NCBI RefSeq assembly: GCF_001506075.1 | Contig: NZ_KQ947476.1 | Location: forward strand, 386,305-450,304 | Origin: Vibrio sp. MEBiC08052 | GTDB lineage: Bacteria; Pseudomonadota; Gammaproteobacteria; Enterobacterales; Vibrionaceae | Length of the DNA stretch: 64,000 bases | Direction: 5' to 3' | Shown here: positions 37,112 to 45,315 of the stretch, in pieces | Layout of the letters: each line of letters begins with the position of its first letter | Numbering within the stretch: position 1 is the first letter of the stretch | Notes under the pieces: generated by a model | Told to the model about the DNA's origin: nothing | The model's database searches: none | What the model saw: only the letters and a program-made list of their open reading frames with translations | Program-made: the position numbers and the translations under genes

Positions 37112-37537
37112 ATGAGCTATAAACATATCTTAGTCACAGTCGATTTATCTGAGGAAAGCCGAGTTTTAGTAGATAAAGCTGTTGCATTGGCAAAACCTCT
37201 CGGAGCAAAATTGTCTTTTATTCATATTGATGTGAATTATGCCGAACTGTACACCGGGCTGATCGATATCAATCTGGCAGAGACACAGCATCAATCCATG
37301 GAAATGTCACAAAAGCATTTGCAAGAAATTGCAGCACATGCCAATTATCCGATTCATCATACCTTGGTTGGCAGTGGTGATTTAGGCCATGAAATTTGTG
37401 AAACGATTAAGGAGTATGAAATCGATTTGGTTGTCTGTGGGCATCATCAGGATTTCTGGAGCAAACTGCTTTCCTCTACCAAACTCCTCATCAACTGTTC
37501 TCCGGTTGATATGTTGGTAGTGCCACTCAAAGACTGA
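37112..37537 (+). CDS. uspA: Universal stress protein A
   Basis: The 141-residue cytoplasmic protein MSYKHILVTVDLSEESRVLV has the UspA N-terminus, with IHIDVNYAELYTGLIDINL and the C-terminal LLINCSPVDMLVVPL of the UspA subgroup. The G-x2-G-x9-G(S/T) ATP loop is not evident, in keeping with E. coli UspA, which does not bind ATP. The ATG has CGGAG upstream. UspA supports survival under starvation and oxidative stress. It is transcribed away from ftnA/uspB. Confidence 0.93.
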   Translation: MSYKHILVTVDLSEESRVLVDKAVALAKPLGAKLSFIHIDVNYAELYTGLIDINLAETQHQSMEMSQKHLQEIAAHANYPIHHTLVGSGDLGHEICETIKEYEIDLVVCGHHQDFWSKLLSSTKLLINCSPVDMLVVPLKD

Positions 37538-37595
37538 CGTACGGGGAAAACTTCGCTAGACTCTGGGCCATTATTGATCATTTTGAAATTATCAT

Positions 37596-38474
37596 ATGGC
37601 TTATCTTTCTGCGATTACCCTGTTATGGGCTTTTTCGTTCAGCCTGATCGGTGTCTATCTTGCCGGTCAGGTTGATTCTTGGTTCTCCGTCCTCATGCGC
37701 ATCGCGCTTGCGAGTATGGTGTTTTTACCTTTTCTGAAATTCCGGCAAGTGTCTAAATCGCTGATCATCAAACTGATGGCAATCGGTGGTATTCAGCTTG
37801 GTTTGATGTATTGCTTCTACTACCAATCCTTTTTGTTGCTCAGTGTCCCTGAGGTGCTGCTATTTACGGTATTTACTCCGATATACGTCACGTTGATTTA
37901 TGATCTGCTCAAAGGCCGTTTTTCACCTTGGTATCTCGTCACAGCTATCGTGGCGGTTTTAGGGACGCTCGTCATCAAACAAACAGATGTTCAGGAAGAC
38001 TTTCTACTGGGTTTTTTAGTCGTTCAGGGGGCAAATATTTGCTTTGCTATCGGTCAGGTCAGTTACAAATATTTGATGGAGAATAGTGAAACCAAACTCT
38101 CTCAACACACTGTATTTGGTTATTTCTATCTCGGTGCTCTGATTGTCGCAACCATTGCGTTTCTGCTCTTTGGTCATTCGGATAAGCTACCAACCACTAC
38201 TCTGCAATGGGGAATATTAGTCTATCTGGGGTTGATTGCTTCAGGTGTGGGATATTTTATGTGGAATAAAGGGGCTTGTCTGGTCAATGCCGGTGCGCTG
38301 GCGATTATGAACAATGCGCTGGTACCGGCCGGCCTGATCGTGAATATCTTAATCTGGAACCGAGATGCCAATCTACCGAAACTGATTCTCGGTGGTGCAA
38401 TCATTATGTTGTCGCTCTGGATCAATGAAACTTGGGTCAAACGCAAAGTGACACAGCAGTACTCATCGCTCTAA
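37596..38474 (+). CDS. EamA/DMT-family transporter
   Basis: The 292-residue integral membrane protein has ten hydrophobic segments and the two EamA repeats (first half starting LSAITLLWAFSFSLIGVYLA; second half from LLGFLVVQGANICFAIGQ). Drug/metabolite-superfamily carriers of this size export or import amino acids, vitamins or nucleotides. The YigM/carboxylate-amine subgroup is a possible home, but the substrate cannot be told. It stands alone between uspA and the next minus-strand gene. Confidence 0.88.
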   Translation: MAYLSAITLLWAFSFSLIGVYLAGQVDSWFSVLMRIALASMVFLPFLKFRQVSKSLIIKLMAIGGIQLGLMYCFYYQSFLLLSVPEVLLFTVFTPIYVTLIYDLLKGRFSPWYLVTAIVAVLGTLVIKQTDVQEDFLLGFLVVQGANICFAIGQVSYKYLMENSETKLSQHTVFGYFYLGALIVATIAFLLFGHSDKLPTTTLQWGILVYLGLIASGVGYFMWNKGACLVNAGALAIMNNALVPAGLIVNILIWNRDANLPKLILGGAIIMLSLWINETWVKRKVTQQYSSL

Positions 38475-38502
38475 AAACGCATCGCGAAAAATGTATCAAA
38501 AA

Positions 38503-38537
38503 ATAGGGAAATATGTTCTGTGCTCATCTTTCCCTAT
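38503..38537 (+). terminator. Weak terminator-like hairpin after EamA gene
   Basis: Arms ATAGGGAAA (38503-38511) and TTTCCCTAT (38529-38537) pair perfectly with a 17-nt loop. Only a few T residues follow. Plausible end of the EamA transcript. Confidence 0.45.
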
Positions 38538-38592
38538 CCTGATTACAGTTCGATAAGACCCAAAACAAAAGTAAGTAATCACTTACAAAACA

Positions 38593-38955
38593 TCAACAAG
38601 CTATCTTTTCCAGCCTTTTCTGAATTTTTCCGGACTCTTTACGCAATTGCTTTTGCTGCCGGATTAATTTTTTAATCTGCTTACGGGCTTTCTTGTCTTT
38701 ATGCTGTTTCTTGAATTGTTTGAGCGCTTTTTTATCCCACATCGGCATCATCATATTCAGCCGTAATGGTAACTTTTCCGAAGTTATAGATTGGTGAGAT
38801 GTGGTAAGCTCAACAGGCTTGCATAAGCTAAAGCGTTGGTTTGCGCTTCTCGCGCAAGAAAGACATAAAAACTTTGGTGCACTCACCAAATGATGAATGT
38901 CTCCCAGTGTGTGCCGGATTTCACGTCGATCAAATTTACACAGGCGCTTGCTCAT
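38593..38955 (-). CDS. Cys- and Lys-rich conserved hypothetical protein
   Basis: The 120-residue protein has two halves. The N-terminal ~60 residues hold the Cys pair CLSC (residues 31-34) and further Cys. The C-terminal ~50 residues are a highly basic helix (KKALKQFKKQHKDKKARKQI, then KKLIRQQKQLRKESG). No family is recognised. The basic helix could bind nucleic acid and the Cys could bind metal, both inference. A Fur-like box lies 16 nt before the start codon, so it may be iron-regulated. Confidence 0.65.
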   Translation of the reverse strand: MSKRLCKFDRREIRHTLGDIHHLVSAPKFLCLSCARSANQRFSLCKPVELTTSHQSITSEKLPLRLNMMMPMWDKKALKQFKKQHKDKKARKQIKKLIRQQKQLRKESGKIQKRLEKIAC

Positions 38956-38970
38956 GCTTTATCCCAATAA

Positions 38971-38985
38971 AAATAATAATTATTC
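38971..38985 (-). promoter_or_regulatory. Fur-like box
   Basis: AAATAATAATTATTC matches the 7-1-7 Fur consensus TGATAAT-n-ATTATCA at 10 of 14 positions and is nearly palindromic. It lies directly upstream of the minus-strand Cys/Lys-rich gene. AT-rich matches occur by chance, so this is tentative. Confidence 0.35.
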
Positions 38986-39072
38986 TTAATTAGATATACA
39001 AAGCAATCATCCGGGAATCAAGTAAAATCATCAGCCAAAACGGTCATTCCACATTGCCAGAGGTTGAACAGG

Positions 39073-39861
39073 CTATGCTTTCTCATCCATCGCTGCATTC
39101 ACGTAAACATCAAACCGGTTTTTCTTGGTTTCAATGGTCATGGTCGGTCGCTGTTCATTGAGCCACGGCGCATAGTCGGGACGCTTGACCACCACTCGCT
39201 TTTTCGCCAAATGCAGCGCTGGTATTAACAACGCATCGGCATCGTCATCAGCCCCGACCAAAGATTGAAACACTCGCATCTCTTTCTTCACCAATGCCGT
39301 TTTCTTTTTATTCACCGGATGAGGATACATCGGATCCAGATAAACGACATCCGGCCGGATATGGTGCTCAAGATGACCCAGTGCCCGGTGACTACTCTCA
39401 TGCAATAGCGTCATCCGCTCACTCACCCACGCACCGATCTCGGCATCAGCACGTGCACGTCTCAGCCCATCTTCCAATAAAGCTGCAACCACAGGGTGAC
39501 GTTCTACCATCAGAACCTGACATCCTAAAGACGCCAGAACAAACGCATCGCGGCCCAGTCCGGCCGTAGCATCCAGAACAACTGGCGTTACACCTTTGTT
39601 GAGCCCGACCGCTTTCGCAATTGCCTGCCCTTTACCACCCCCGAATTTACGTCGGTGAGCAACAGCACCACCCACAAAATCAACGTAGATAGCGCCCAAT
39701 TTGGGGTCATCCAGCTGACGCAGTTCCAAACGTTCTTCGGTAAGCACTAAAGCAAAGGGGCTGGCTGCGGAATGTTCAAGCTGCCATCGCTCAGCAATCG
39801 CATCCATGGTTGATTGTCCATCAAGGGACTCTGTTAACAACTGTAGTGGTAAAAAAGACAT
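39073..39861 (-). CDS. rsmJ: 16S rRNA (guanine1516-N2)-methyltransferase
   Basis: The 262-residue protein contains PVVLDATAGLGRDAFVLASL, the SAM-binding motif I, and VVYLDPMYPHPVNKKKTALV, the N6/N2-methyltransferase DPxYP catalytic motif of RsmJ. The family opening (LALVLTEERLELR-like) is present at FALVLTEERLELRQLDDP. RsmJ methylates G1516 of 16S rRNA in the cytoplasm. It is a single gene, divergent from asnC. Confidence 0.93.
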   Translation of the reverse strand: MSFLPLQLLTESLDGQSTMDAIAERWQLEHSAASPFALVLTEERLELRQLDDPKLGAIYVDFVGGAVAHRRKFGGGKGQAIAKAVGLNKGVTPVVLDATAGLGRDAFVLASLGCQVLMVERHPVVAALLEDGLRRARADAEIGAWVSERMTLLHESSHRALGHLEHHIRPDVVYLDPMYPHPVNKKKTALVKKEMRVFQSLVGADDDADALLIPALHLAKKRVVVKRPDYAPWLNEQRPTMTIETKKNRFDVYVNAAMDEKA

Positions 39862-40065
39862 GTTCCTCTGGTCACCGCTGTGGCAATACCCATGAAATCG
39901 ACTTGACGGTATACATCATTTGACTATTTGAGTGATAGAATAGCCTGATATGATAGGACTGTAATATCGATTTAACCTCTAAACCTCAGCACGTCACGAA
40001 AGACATTCCGAGGTGATCTGAGTCTATTTCCTATAAAAACATAAAAGCTCAAACAAGGAATAACC

Positions 40066-40530
40066 ATGCATCCCAATACGGCCAAGCTAGACGATTTGGA
40101 TCGTGCCATCCTAAAAATTTTAATGGATGATGCCCGAACGCCATACGCAGAAATGGCAAAGCAATTTAATGTCAGCCCGGCAACGATCCACGTTCGCATC
40201 GAAAAAATGAAAAACGCAGATATTATCCAAAAAACGGAAGTTGTCGTGAACACAAAAAAGCTGGGCTACGATGTCTGCTGTTTTATTGGTATCAATTTGA
40301 ATGCCGCAAGAGACTATCATTCAGCCTTAGAAAAACTGAATGCGCTCGATGAAGTTGTCGAAGCCTATTATACGACGGGAGCATACAATATATTTGCAAA
40401 ATTAATGTGTCACTCGATTGAAGAACTTCAATACGTACTCATCGACAAACTGCAAAGTATTGATGAGGTCCAATCTACTGAAACATTAATTTCATTACAA
40501 AACCCCATCAATCGAAACGTCATCCCGTGA
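40066..40530 (+). CDS. asnC: Transcriptional regulator AsnC (Lrp/AsnC family)
   Basis: The 154-residue protein is very close to E. coli AsnC: DDLDRAILKILMDDARTPYA opens the helix-turn-helix (residues ~9-55, with KQFNVSPATIHVRIEKMKNA), followed by the ligand-binding domain (LGYDVCCFIGINLNAARDY; EAYYTTGAYNIFAKLMC). The C-terminus STETLISLQNPINRNVIP also matches. AsnC activates asparagine synthetase gene asnA in response to asparagine. No asnA is in the window; asnC is a lone gene here. Confidence 0.94.
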   Translation: MHPNTAKLDDLDRAILKILMDDARTPYAEMAKQFNVSPATIHVRIEKMKNADIIQKTEVVVNTKKLGYDVCCFIGINLNAARDYHSALEKLNALDEVVEAYYTTGAYNIFAKLMCHSIEELQYVLIDKLQSIDEVQSTETLISLQNPINRNVIP

Positions 40531-40575
40531 TCAACAGTATAAAAACCGGATAAATATAATTGACTTTAAATGATG

Positions 40576-40860
40576 CTATTTTTTACTTAGATAGTTCAGT
40601 AGCTCTTCAGCTGAAATACCTTGAGCCGCTAAATTCTTTGCCATTGATTCGACTTGCTCATATTTGCGGGATTCAATCACTTGTTCAAATTGATAAACCA
40701 AGTCACGCAATACAGGAACAGGTACTTGTTTAGCGGCACTGCGAATGCGCTCGCTACTCTGGTTGCCCAATTCACTGAGCAACTTTCCAAACATAACCTT
40801 CTCAGGTGTTTCATCAAGTTGCTCTAAAATTCGAGCCATTTCATAAGTTGTCATCGACAT
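40576..40860 (-). CDS. Conserved hypothetical helical protein
   Basis: The 94-residue protein is all-helical by composition, with MARILEQLDETPEKVMFGKL and then RDLVYQFEQVIESRKYEQVE and a C-terminal AEELLNYLSKK. Cys is absent. I recognise no named family. It is convergent with asnC and divergent from the aminopeptidase gene, and shares the latter's dyad-containing promoter region. The gene looks real from codon pattern and the clean start, but its function is unknown. Confidence 0.7.
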   Translation of the reverse strand: MSMTTYEMARILEQLDETPEKVMFGKLLSELGNQSSERIRSAAKQVPVPVLRDLVYQFEQVIESRKYEQVESMAKNLAAQGISAEELLNYLSKK

Positions 40861-40962
40861 ATGTGATTTCCAAAAAATATTATAATGTTAAAGATATGCC
40901 TAAATAATAATCGGGAGCGAACTATAAATAATAATCCGTTTCGCTAACGATTGGTTGCCATT

Positions 40963-41002
40963 TATTCATATAGAACATCACATCCGATGTCCTATATGAA
41001 TA
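40963..41002. promoter_or_regulatory. 17-bp inverted repeat between divergent genes
   Basis: Arms TATTCATATAGAACATC (40963-40979) and GATGTCCTATATGAATA (40986-41002) pair at 16 of 17 positions with a six-nt spacer ACATCC. It lies between the 94-residue protein gene (minus) and the aminopeptidase gene (plus), ~110 bp upstream of the latter. No T-run follows on either strand, so it may be an operator dyad or a regulatory hairpin. Confidence 0.6.
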
Positions 41003-41017
41003 ATGATACTTATCATA
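40999..41017. promoter_or_regulatory. Fur-like box overlapping the dyad
   Basis: AATAATGATACTTATCATA matches the 19-bp Fur consensus GATAATGATAATCATTATC at 14 positions. It overlaps the right arm of the adjacent inverted repeat and could control one or both divergent genes. Tentative. Confidence 0.4.
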
Positions 41018-41112
41018 CAAAATTGCGAGCCAAGCAAAAAAAGCGTAGCTTATTTCAACATAACTAACTCACGAGTAGCATTTACTATCTACTACAAAAA
41101 GGATAACAACAG

Positions 41113-42897
41113 ATGCAAGGTCATATATCTGAACGTATATCAAATATAAGAAGCTGGCTAAAAGAAAACCAACTTGATGCGCTGATTGTTCCTCATGAGG
41201 ACGAATATCTGGGAGAGTATCTACCCGTCCACAATGAACGCCTACAATGGCTGACAGGCTTTACTGGTTCTGCGGGCGTTGCCGTCGTTACCCAAGAGCA
41301 TGCATCAATCTTTGTTGATGGTCGCTATACAGTCCAAGTCACCAAACAAGTGCCAGACTCAATATTTGAATATCACCATCTGATTGAAGAACCATTTCTC
41401 GATTGGATAATAGACCATCTTTCCCCAAGCAGTAAAGTCGGATTCGATCCGCGTCTTCATCGAAGTCTATGGGTAACACATACACAACAGAAAATCTCGG
41501 GGAAATTCACACTGTGTCCGCTTCAGGATAACCCAATTGATCTGTTGTGGCTGAACCGTCCAGTGCCATTTTTTTCAAAAATGTGGTTAATGGACATCAA
41601 ACAATCCGGCCAGAGCAGTGAAGATAAACGACAAATCATTGCCGAAATACTTAGAAAAAAACAAGCACATTGTGCACTATTAACACAATCAGACTCGATC
41701 TGCTGGTTACTCAATATTCGCGGACAGGATATTGCCTGCCTCCCGGTACTGCTGACTCATGCCATTATCTATGACGATGCCAGTATTGATCTTTTCATCG
41801 ACCCACAACGGGTGATTGAAGAATTTGAACACCACGTCGGACCGGGCGTCAGAATTTGTCCACCAGAGACACTTGAGCACTCACTGACAAACTTACAAGG
41901 AAAGCAAATTTTACTGGACCCCGACACCTGCAACGCTTGGTTCAACCTGACATTACAAAATGCAGGCGTATCCATCATCCACGGTGCCGATCCTTGTATG
42001 CTACCGAAAGCTGCGAAAAACGCCAGTGAAATCGCAGGAATGAAAGCCTGCCACATTCGCGATGGCGCAGCAATGGCGAAGTTCTTATCTTGGTTAGATC
42101 AGGAAGTTGCTCAAGGTAATATGCACAATGAAGCGACATTATCCGATCAATTGGCTGAATTCAGACAACAAGATCCAACCTTGCTCGACTTCAGCTTTAG
42201 CACCATTTCCGCAGCCGGAAGCAATGCAGCAATGTGCCATTATAATCACCTCAATCAGCCGGCTCCCGGGCAACTAACGCCGGACAGTTTCTATCTGGTT
42301 GATTCCGGTGGTCAGTATACCGATGGCACGACAGATATTACCCGAACCATCGCAATTGGTACCCCATCTCCTTTGATGAAACAGCAATTTACACTGGTTC
42401 TAAAAGGTCATATCGCACTGGCAAGCGCTCGTTTTCCACGGGGAACATCCGGACATCAGCTTGATGCACTGGCACGTCAGCACTTATGGGCTCACGGCTA
42501 CGACTTCGATCATGGTACCGGTCACGGTGTCGGTCACTGTCTCAATGTTCATGAAGGACCACAGCGCATCAGTAAAGCACCGAATACTGTCGCCTTACTG
42601 CCGGGAATGGTCGTTTCCAATGAACCGGGCTATTACCGTGCAGACCAATTTGGGATTCGTATCGAAAACCTGGAATTGGTTACTCCGGTAGAAACCCAAG
42701 GTGATTTTAATGTGTTGGGATTTGAATCTTTAACACGTTGCCCGATCGACCAACGTGCAATCGATTTGTCATTACTCAACGATACCGAAATTCAGTGGCT
42801 CAATACTTATCATCAGAAAGTCTGGGATGATGTTTCACCACTGGTCAGCGGTGCCGTAAAAGAGTGGCTCAAACAAGCAACTCAACCCCTCATCTAA
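41113..42897 (+). CDS. Xaa-Pro aminopeptidase P (M24B)
   Basis: The 594-residue enzyme has two N-terminal creatinase-like domains (~1-310) and a C-terminal pita-bread domain. The dinuclear-metal ligands are visible: Asp397 and Asp408 (VDSGGQYTDGTTDIT), His471 (GTGHGVGHC), Glu504 (SNEPGYY) and Glu518 (IRIENLEL). Spacing matches eukaryotic-type aminopeptidase P, longer than E. coli PepP (441 residues). It cleaves N-terminal residues before proline in the cytoplasm. It sits where the V. cholerae VC0067 homologue lies, between asnC and (in V. cholerae) thiH. Confidence 0.93.
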   Translation: MQGHISERISNIRSWLKENQLDALIVPHEDEYLGEYLPVHNERLQWLTGFTGSAGVAVVTQEHASIFVDGRYTVQVTKQVPDSIFEYHHLIEEPFLDWIIDHLSPSSKVGFDPRLHRSLWVTHTQQKISGKFTLCPLQDNPIDLLWLNRPVPFFSKMWLMDIKQSGQSSEDKRQIIAEILRKKQAHCALLTQSDSICWLLNIRGQDIACLPVLLTHAIIYDDASIDLFIDPQRVIEEFEHHVGPGVRICPPETLEHSLTNLQGKQILLDPDTCNAWFNLTLQNAGVSIIHGADPCMLPKAAKNASEIAGMKACHIRDGAAMAKFLSWLDQEVAQGNMHNEATLSDQLAEFRQQDPTLLDFSFSTISAAGSNAAMCHYNHLNQPAPGQLTPDSFYLVDSGGQYTDGTTDITRTIAIGTPSPLMKQQFTLVLKGHIALASARFPRGTSGHQLDALARQHLWAHGYDFDHGTGHGVGHCLNVHEGPQRISKAPNTVALLPGMVVSNEPGYYRADQFGIRIENLELVTPVETQGDFNVLGFESLTRCPIDQRAIDLSLLNDTEIQWLNTYHQKVWDDVSPLVSGAVKEWLKQATQPLI

Positions 42898-42926
42898 ACA
42901 TCACTTCCTCTTATCCCCTTTAAGAC

Positions 42927-42954
42927 AAACCAGCCGACCTTATCGGCTGGTTTT
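42927..42954 (+). terminator. Rho-independent terminator of aminopeptidase gene
   Basis: A perfect 10-bp stem AACCAGCCGA / TCGGCTGGTT with a five-nt loop is followed by TTTTC. It lies 30 bp after the aminopeptidase stop. Confidence 0.88.
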
Positions 42955-43002
42955 CACCATATGCGCATCCGTAAGGCGCAAAATTGACACCTGTAAAAAC
43001 AT

Positions 43003-43078
43003 CTATTAGACCACTAAATAGTTTATCAGATACAACCAAAAACCTATTAGATCACTAAACAAATTAACAATTACAACC
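43003..43078 (+). repeat. Two imperfect 35-bp tandem direct repeats upstream of betI
   Basis: Units at 43003-43037 and 43044-43078 share 28 of 35 positions (start CTATTAGA, then CACTAAA, ending TACAACC) with a period of 41 bp, about four helical turns. They lie upstream of the likely betI promoter. Same-face spacing suits cooperative binding of a regulator. Confidence 0.65.
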
Positions 43079-43182
43079 TATTGTTTTAAAGGAAAAATTA
43101 TCACTATTACTAACTTTTTGATGAAAATTCGATTAAAAAAAGATTTGAAATCAAATCATTTTTTGTGTTAGTTTTTTTGTTA

Positions 43183-43196
43183 ATTAAACGTTCAAT
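43183..43196. promoter_or_regulatory. Putative BetI operator
   Basis: ATTAAACGTTCAAT, a near-perfect dyad around AACGTT, lies 20 bp before the betI start. Bacterial BetI repressors bind inverted repeats of this kind near bet promoters. The assignment rests on symmetry and position. Confidence 0.5.
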
Positions 43197-43216
43197 CAAA
43201 AAAACATGGAGTCGCT

Positions 43217-43813
43217 ATGCCTAAGGTCGGCATGCCAGATATCCGTAAACCGCAACTTGTTCAGGCAACGATGAATGTGATTGAACGAGTCGGACTACAC
43301 GGGGCAAGTATCTCGCTAATCAGCAAAGAAGCAGGCGTTTCCGCTGGAATCATCAATCATTATTTCGGTGGTAAGCAAGGATTACTCGAAGAAACGATGC
43401 GCGCCATTTTACGTGAGCATTCCCGGGTGATTACCGCCGCTTTAAAACAGCTTCCGCGCCATGCCCATTACGAACGGATTAATGCCATTATTGATGGCAA
43501 CTTCAACGGATTTCAGACTGAAAGTGAAGTGGTTAAAACTTGGCTGGCTTTCTGGTCCTACTCCATGCATGACCCCCAGCTCTACAGACTTCAGCGTGTG
43601 AATGAGAAACGTTTAATTTCACACCTTAAAATCGAATTAAAAACATTAATCCCTCAATCTCAAGCTTTATCTGTTGCTCACGGGATTGCCGCGCTCATTG
43701 ATGGCATCTGGCTGCGAGGAGCATTGAATCCAAGAGGGATTGATGCAGCGCTTGCCAGAACAATTATTAACGATTATCTGGACAAACAGATCATATATTA
43801 CAACAACTTGTAA
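43217..43813 (+). CDS. betI: TetR-family repressor BetI
   Basis: The 198-residue regulator has an N-terminal helix-turn-helix (residues ~12-55: VIERVGLHGASISLISKEAG, then VSAGIINHYFGGKQGLLEET) and BetI-specific C-terminal sequence (VKTWLAFWSYSMHDPQLYRL; NPRGIDAALARTIINDYL). BetI represses the bet genes; choline relieves repression in E. coli. It is first in the betI-betB-betA-choXWV run, 17 nt before betB, and probably controls itself through the operator at 43183-43196. Confidence 0.95.
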   Translation: MPKVGMPDIRKPQLVQATMNVIERVGLHGASISLISKEAGVSAGIINHYFGGKQGLLEETMRAILREHSRVITAALKQLPRHAHYERINAIIDGNFNGFQTESEVVKTWLAFWSYSMHDPQLYRLQRVNEKRLISHLKIELKTLIPQSQALSVAHGIAALIDGIWLRGALNPRGIDAALARTIINDYLDKQIIYYNNL

Positions 43814-43830
43814 CTAGGTTAGGCCTCAAA

Positions 43831-45315
43831 ATGAAATCACTGTATATACATGGAAAGCGATGTAGCGCCACTTCCGGAAAAACATTTACTTCGTTGAATC
43901 CAGCAACGGGAGAAGTGCTTGCTGAACTCGAACAAGCCTCAACACAAGATATTCAAGATGCCGTAGAATCAGCCAAACAGGGCTTTGCACGCTGGTCAGC
44001 CATGACCGCTGTAGAGCGCAGTCGTATTCTGCTCAAAGCCGTTGAAATTCTCCGCGAAAAAAATGATGAACTAGCCAAGTTGGAAGTGCTCGATACCGGC
44101 AAACCATTACAAGAAGCGCTTGAAGTCGATATCGTCACCGGTGCAGATGTCATCGAATACTATGCCGGACTGGCACCGACCTTAGTCGGCACACAACAAC
44201 CACTGACACAAAATCAGTTCTTCTACACCCGTCAGGAACCCCTTGGTATCTGTGCCGGTATCGGTGCCTGGAACTATCCAATCCAGATTGCCATGTGGAA
44301 ATCCGCACCGGCACTTGCAGCCGGCAATGCAATGATTTTCAAACCTTCAGAAGAAACACCACTGACAGCCCTTGAGCTCGCTGAGATTTATACCGAAGCG
44401 GGCATTCCCGATGGCGTATTCAATATTGTTCAGGGTGATGGTCAGGTTGGAGAGCAACTGACATCTCACCCTGACATTGCCAAGGTCTCTTTCACCGGTG
44501 AGGTCGAAACGGGCAAAAAAGTGATGGCAAACAGCGCTCAGACACTCAAGTCCGTCACGATGGAACTGGGGGGTAAGTCACCGTTACTGATTTTCGGCGA
44601 TGCCCCACTTGATCAAGCAGTATCGGCGGCAATGGTCGCCAATTTCTACACTCAGGGTGAAGTCTGTACCAATGGCACACGCGTCTTTGTTCATGAGTCC
44701 ATCTACGATGATTTCTTAACACAGCTCAAATCCCGCACAGAGCAATTGATTATCGGTGATCCAATGGACATAAAAACACAAGTGGGTGCACTGATTTCCA
44801 AAAAACATTGTCATCAGGTGATGGCTGCCATTGATGAAGCCCGTAACAGTGGCGCGAAGCTCCTGACCGGTGGTTTCCAAGTGACAGAGAACGGTTTGGA
44901 CAAAGGTAACTTTGTTGCCCCGACCGTCTTTTATGACTGCGATGAAAGCATGGCACTGGTTCAGCATGAAATCTTCGGCCCAGTCATGGCGGTGATGAAA
45001 TTCTCGAACGAAGCCGATGTGATTCAACGGGCAAATGATACGTCTTATGGACTCGCAGCCGGGGTATTCACCCGGGATATTTCCCGCGCTCACCGCATCA
45101 TTCATCAGCTTCAGGCCGGTATCTGCTGGATCAATACCTGGGGTAACTCGCCGGCGGAAATGCCTGTCGGTGGATATAAAAACTCTGGGATTGGCCGGGA
45201 GAATGGCCTTGAGACACTGACTCACTACACACAAACCAAAAGTGTCTTTATCGAGTTAGGAAACTTTGAAAGCCCTTACCCGTATCAGGAGCCAACAGAT
45301 GAAACAGCAGTTTGA
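43831..45315 (+). CDS. betB: Betaine aldehyde dehydrogenase
   Basis: The 494-residue NAD(P)-dependent aldehyde dehydrogenase has the catalytic Cys at 279 (FYTQGEVCTNG) and the general base Glu at 245 (TMELGGKS), with the cofactor motif FKPSEETPL at ~170. It oxidises betaine aldehyde to glycine betaine, the second step of the pathway. It overlaps betA by 17 nt. E. coli BetB is of almost the same length (490 residues). Confidence 0.96.
   Translation: MKSLYIHGKRCSATSGKTFTSLNPATGEVLAELEQASTQDIQDAVESAKQGFARWSAMTAVERSRILLKAVEILREKNDELAKLEVLDTGKPLQEALEVDIVTGADVIEYYAGLAPTLVGTQQPLTQNQFFYTRQEPLGICAGIGAWNYPIQIAMWKSAPALAAGNAMIFKPSEETPLTALELAEIYTEAGIPDGVFNIVQGDGQVGEQLTSHPDIAKVSFTGEVETGKKVMANSAQTLKSVTMELGGKSPLLIFGDAPLDQAVSAAMVANFYTQGEVCTNGTRVFVHESIYDDFLTQLKSRTEQLIIGDPMDIKTQVGALISKKHCHQVMAAIDEARNSGAKLLTGGFQVTENGLDKGNFVAPTVFYDCDESMALVQHEIFGPVMAVMKFSNEADVIQRANDTSYGLAAGVFTRDISRAHRIIHQLQAGICWINTWGNSPAEMPVGGYKNSGIGRENGLETLTHYTQTKSVFIELGNFESPYPYQEPTDETAV

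Larger units (their letters stand above)
42955..43216 (+). other. Regulatory region upstream of betI
   Basis: The AT-rich region between the aminopeptidase terminator and betI contains a pair of imperfect 35-bp direct repeats and, at its right end, a likely BetI operator (each listed separately). A ribosome site GGAG lies 6-7 nt before the betI ATG. The osmoprotectant operon promoter must lie here; exact -35/-10 boxes are not assigned. Confidence 0.6.

Noticed and set aside
39862..40065. FNR-like or AsnC operator upstream of asnC
   Set aside because: Only weak half-site resemblance (for example TTGAGTGATAGAAT); not strong enough to list as a site.
43003..43078. CRISPR array or insertion-sequence ends upstream of betI
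   Set aside because: Only two imperfect direct repeats, spaced by six bases, with no transposase or cas genes; a regulatory role is more likely.
44716..45234. 172-codon minus-strand ORF in betB
   Set aside because: Antisense to the conserved aldehyde dehydrogenase C-terminus; no homology-like features.
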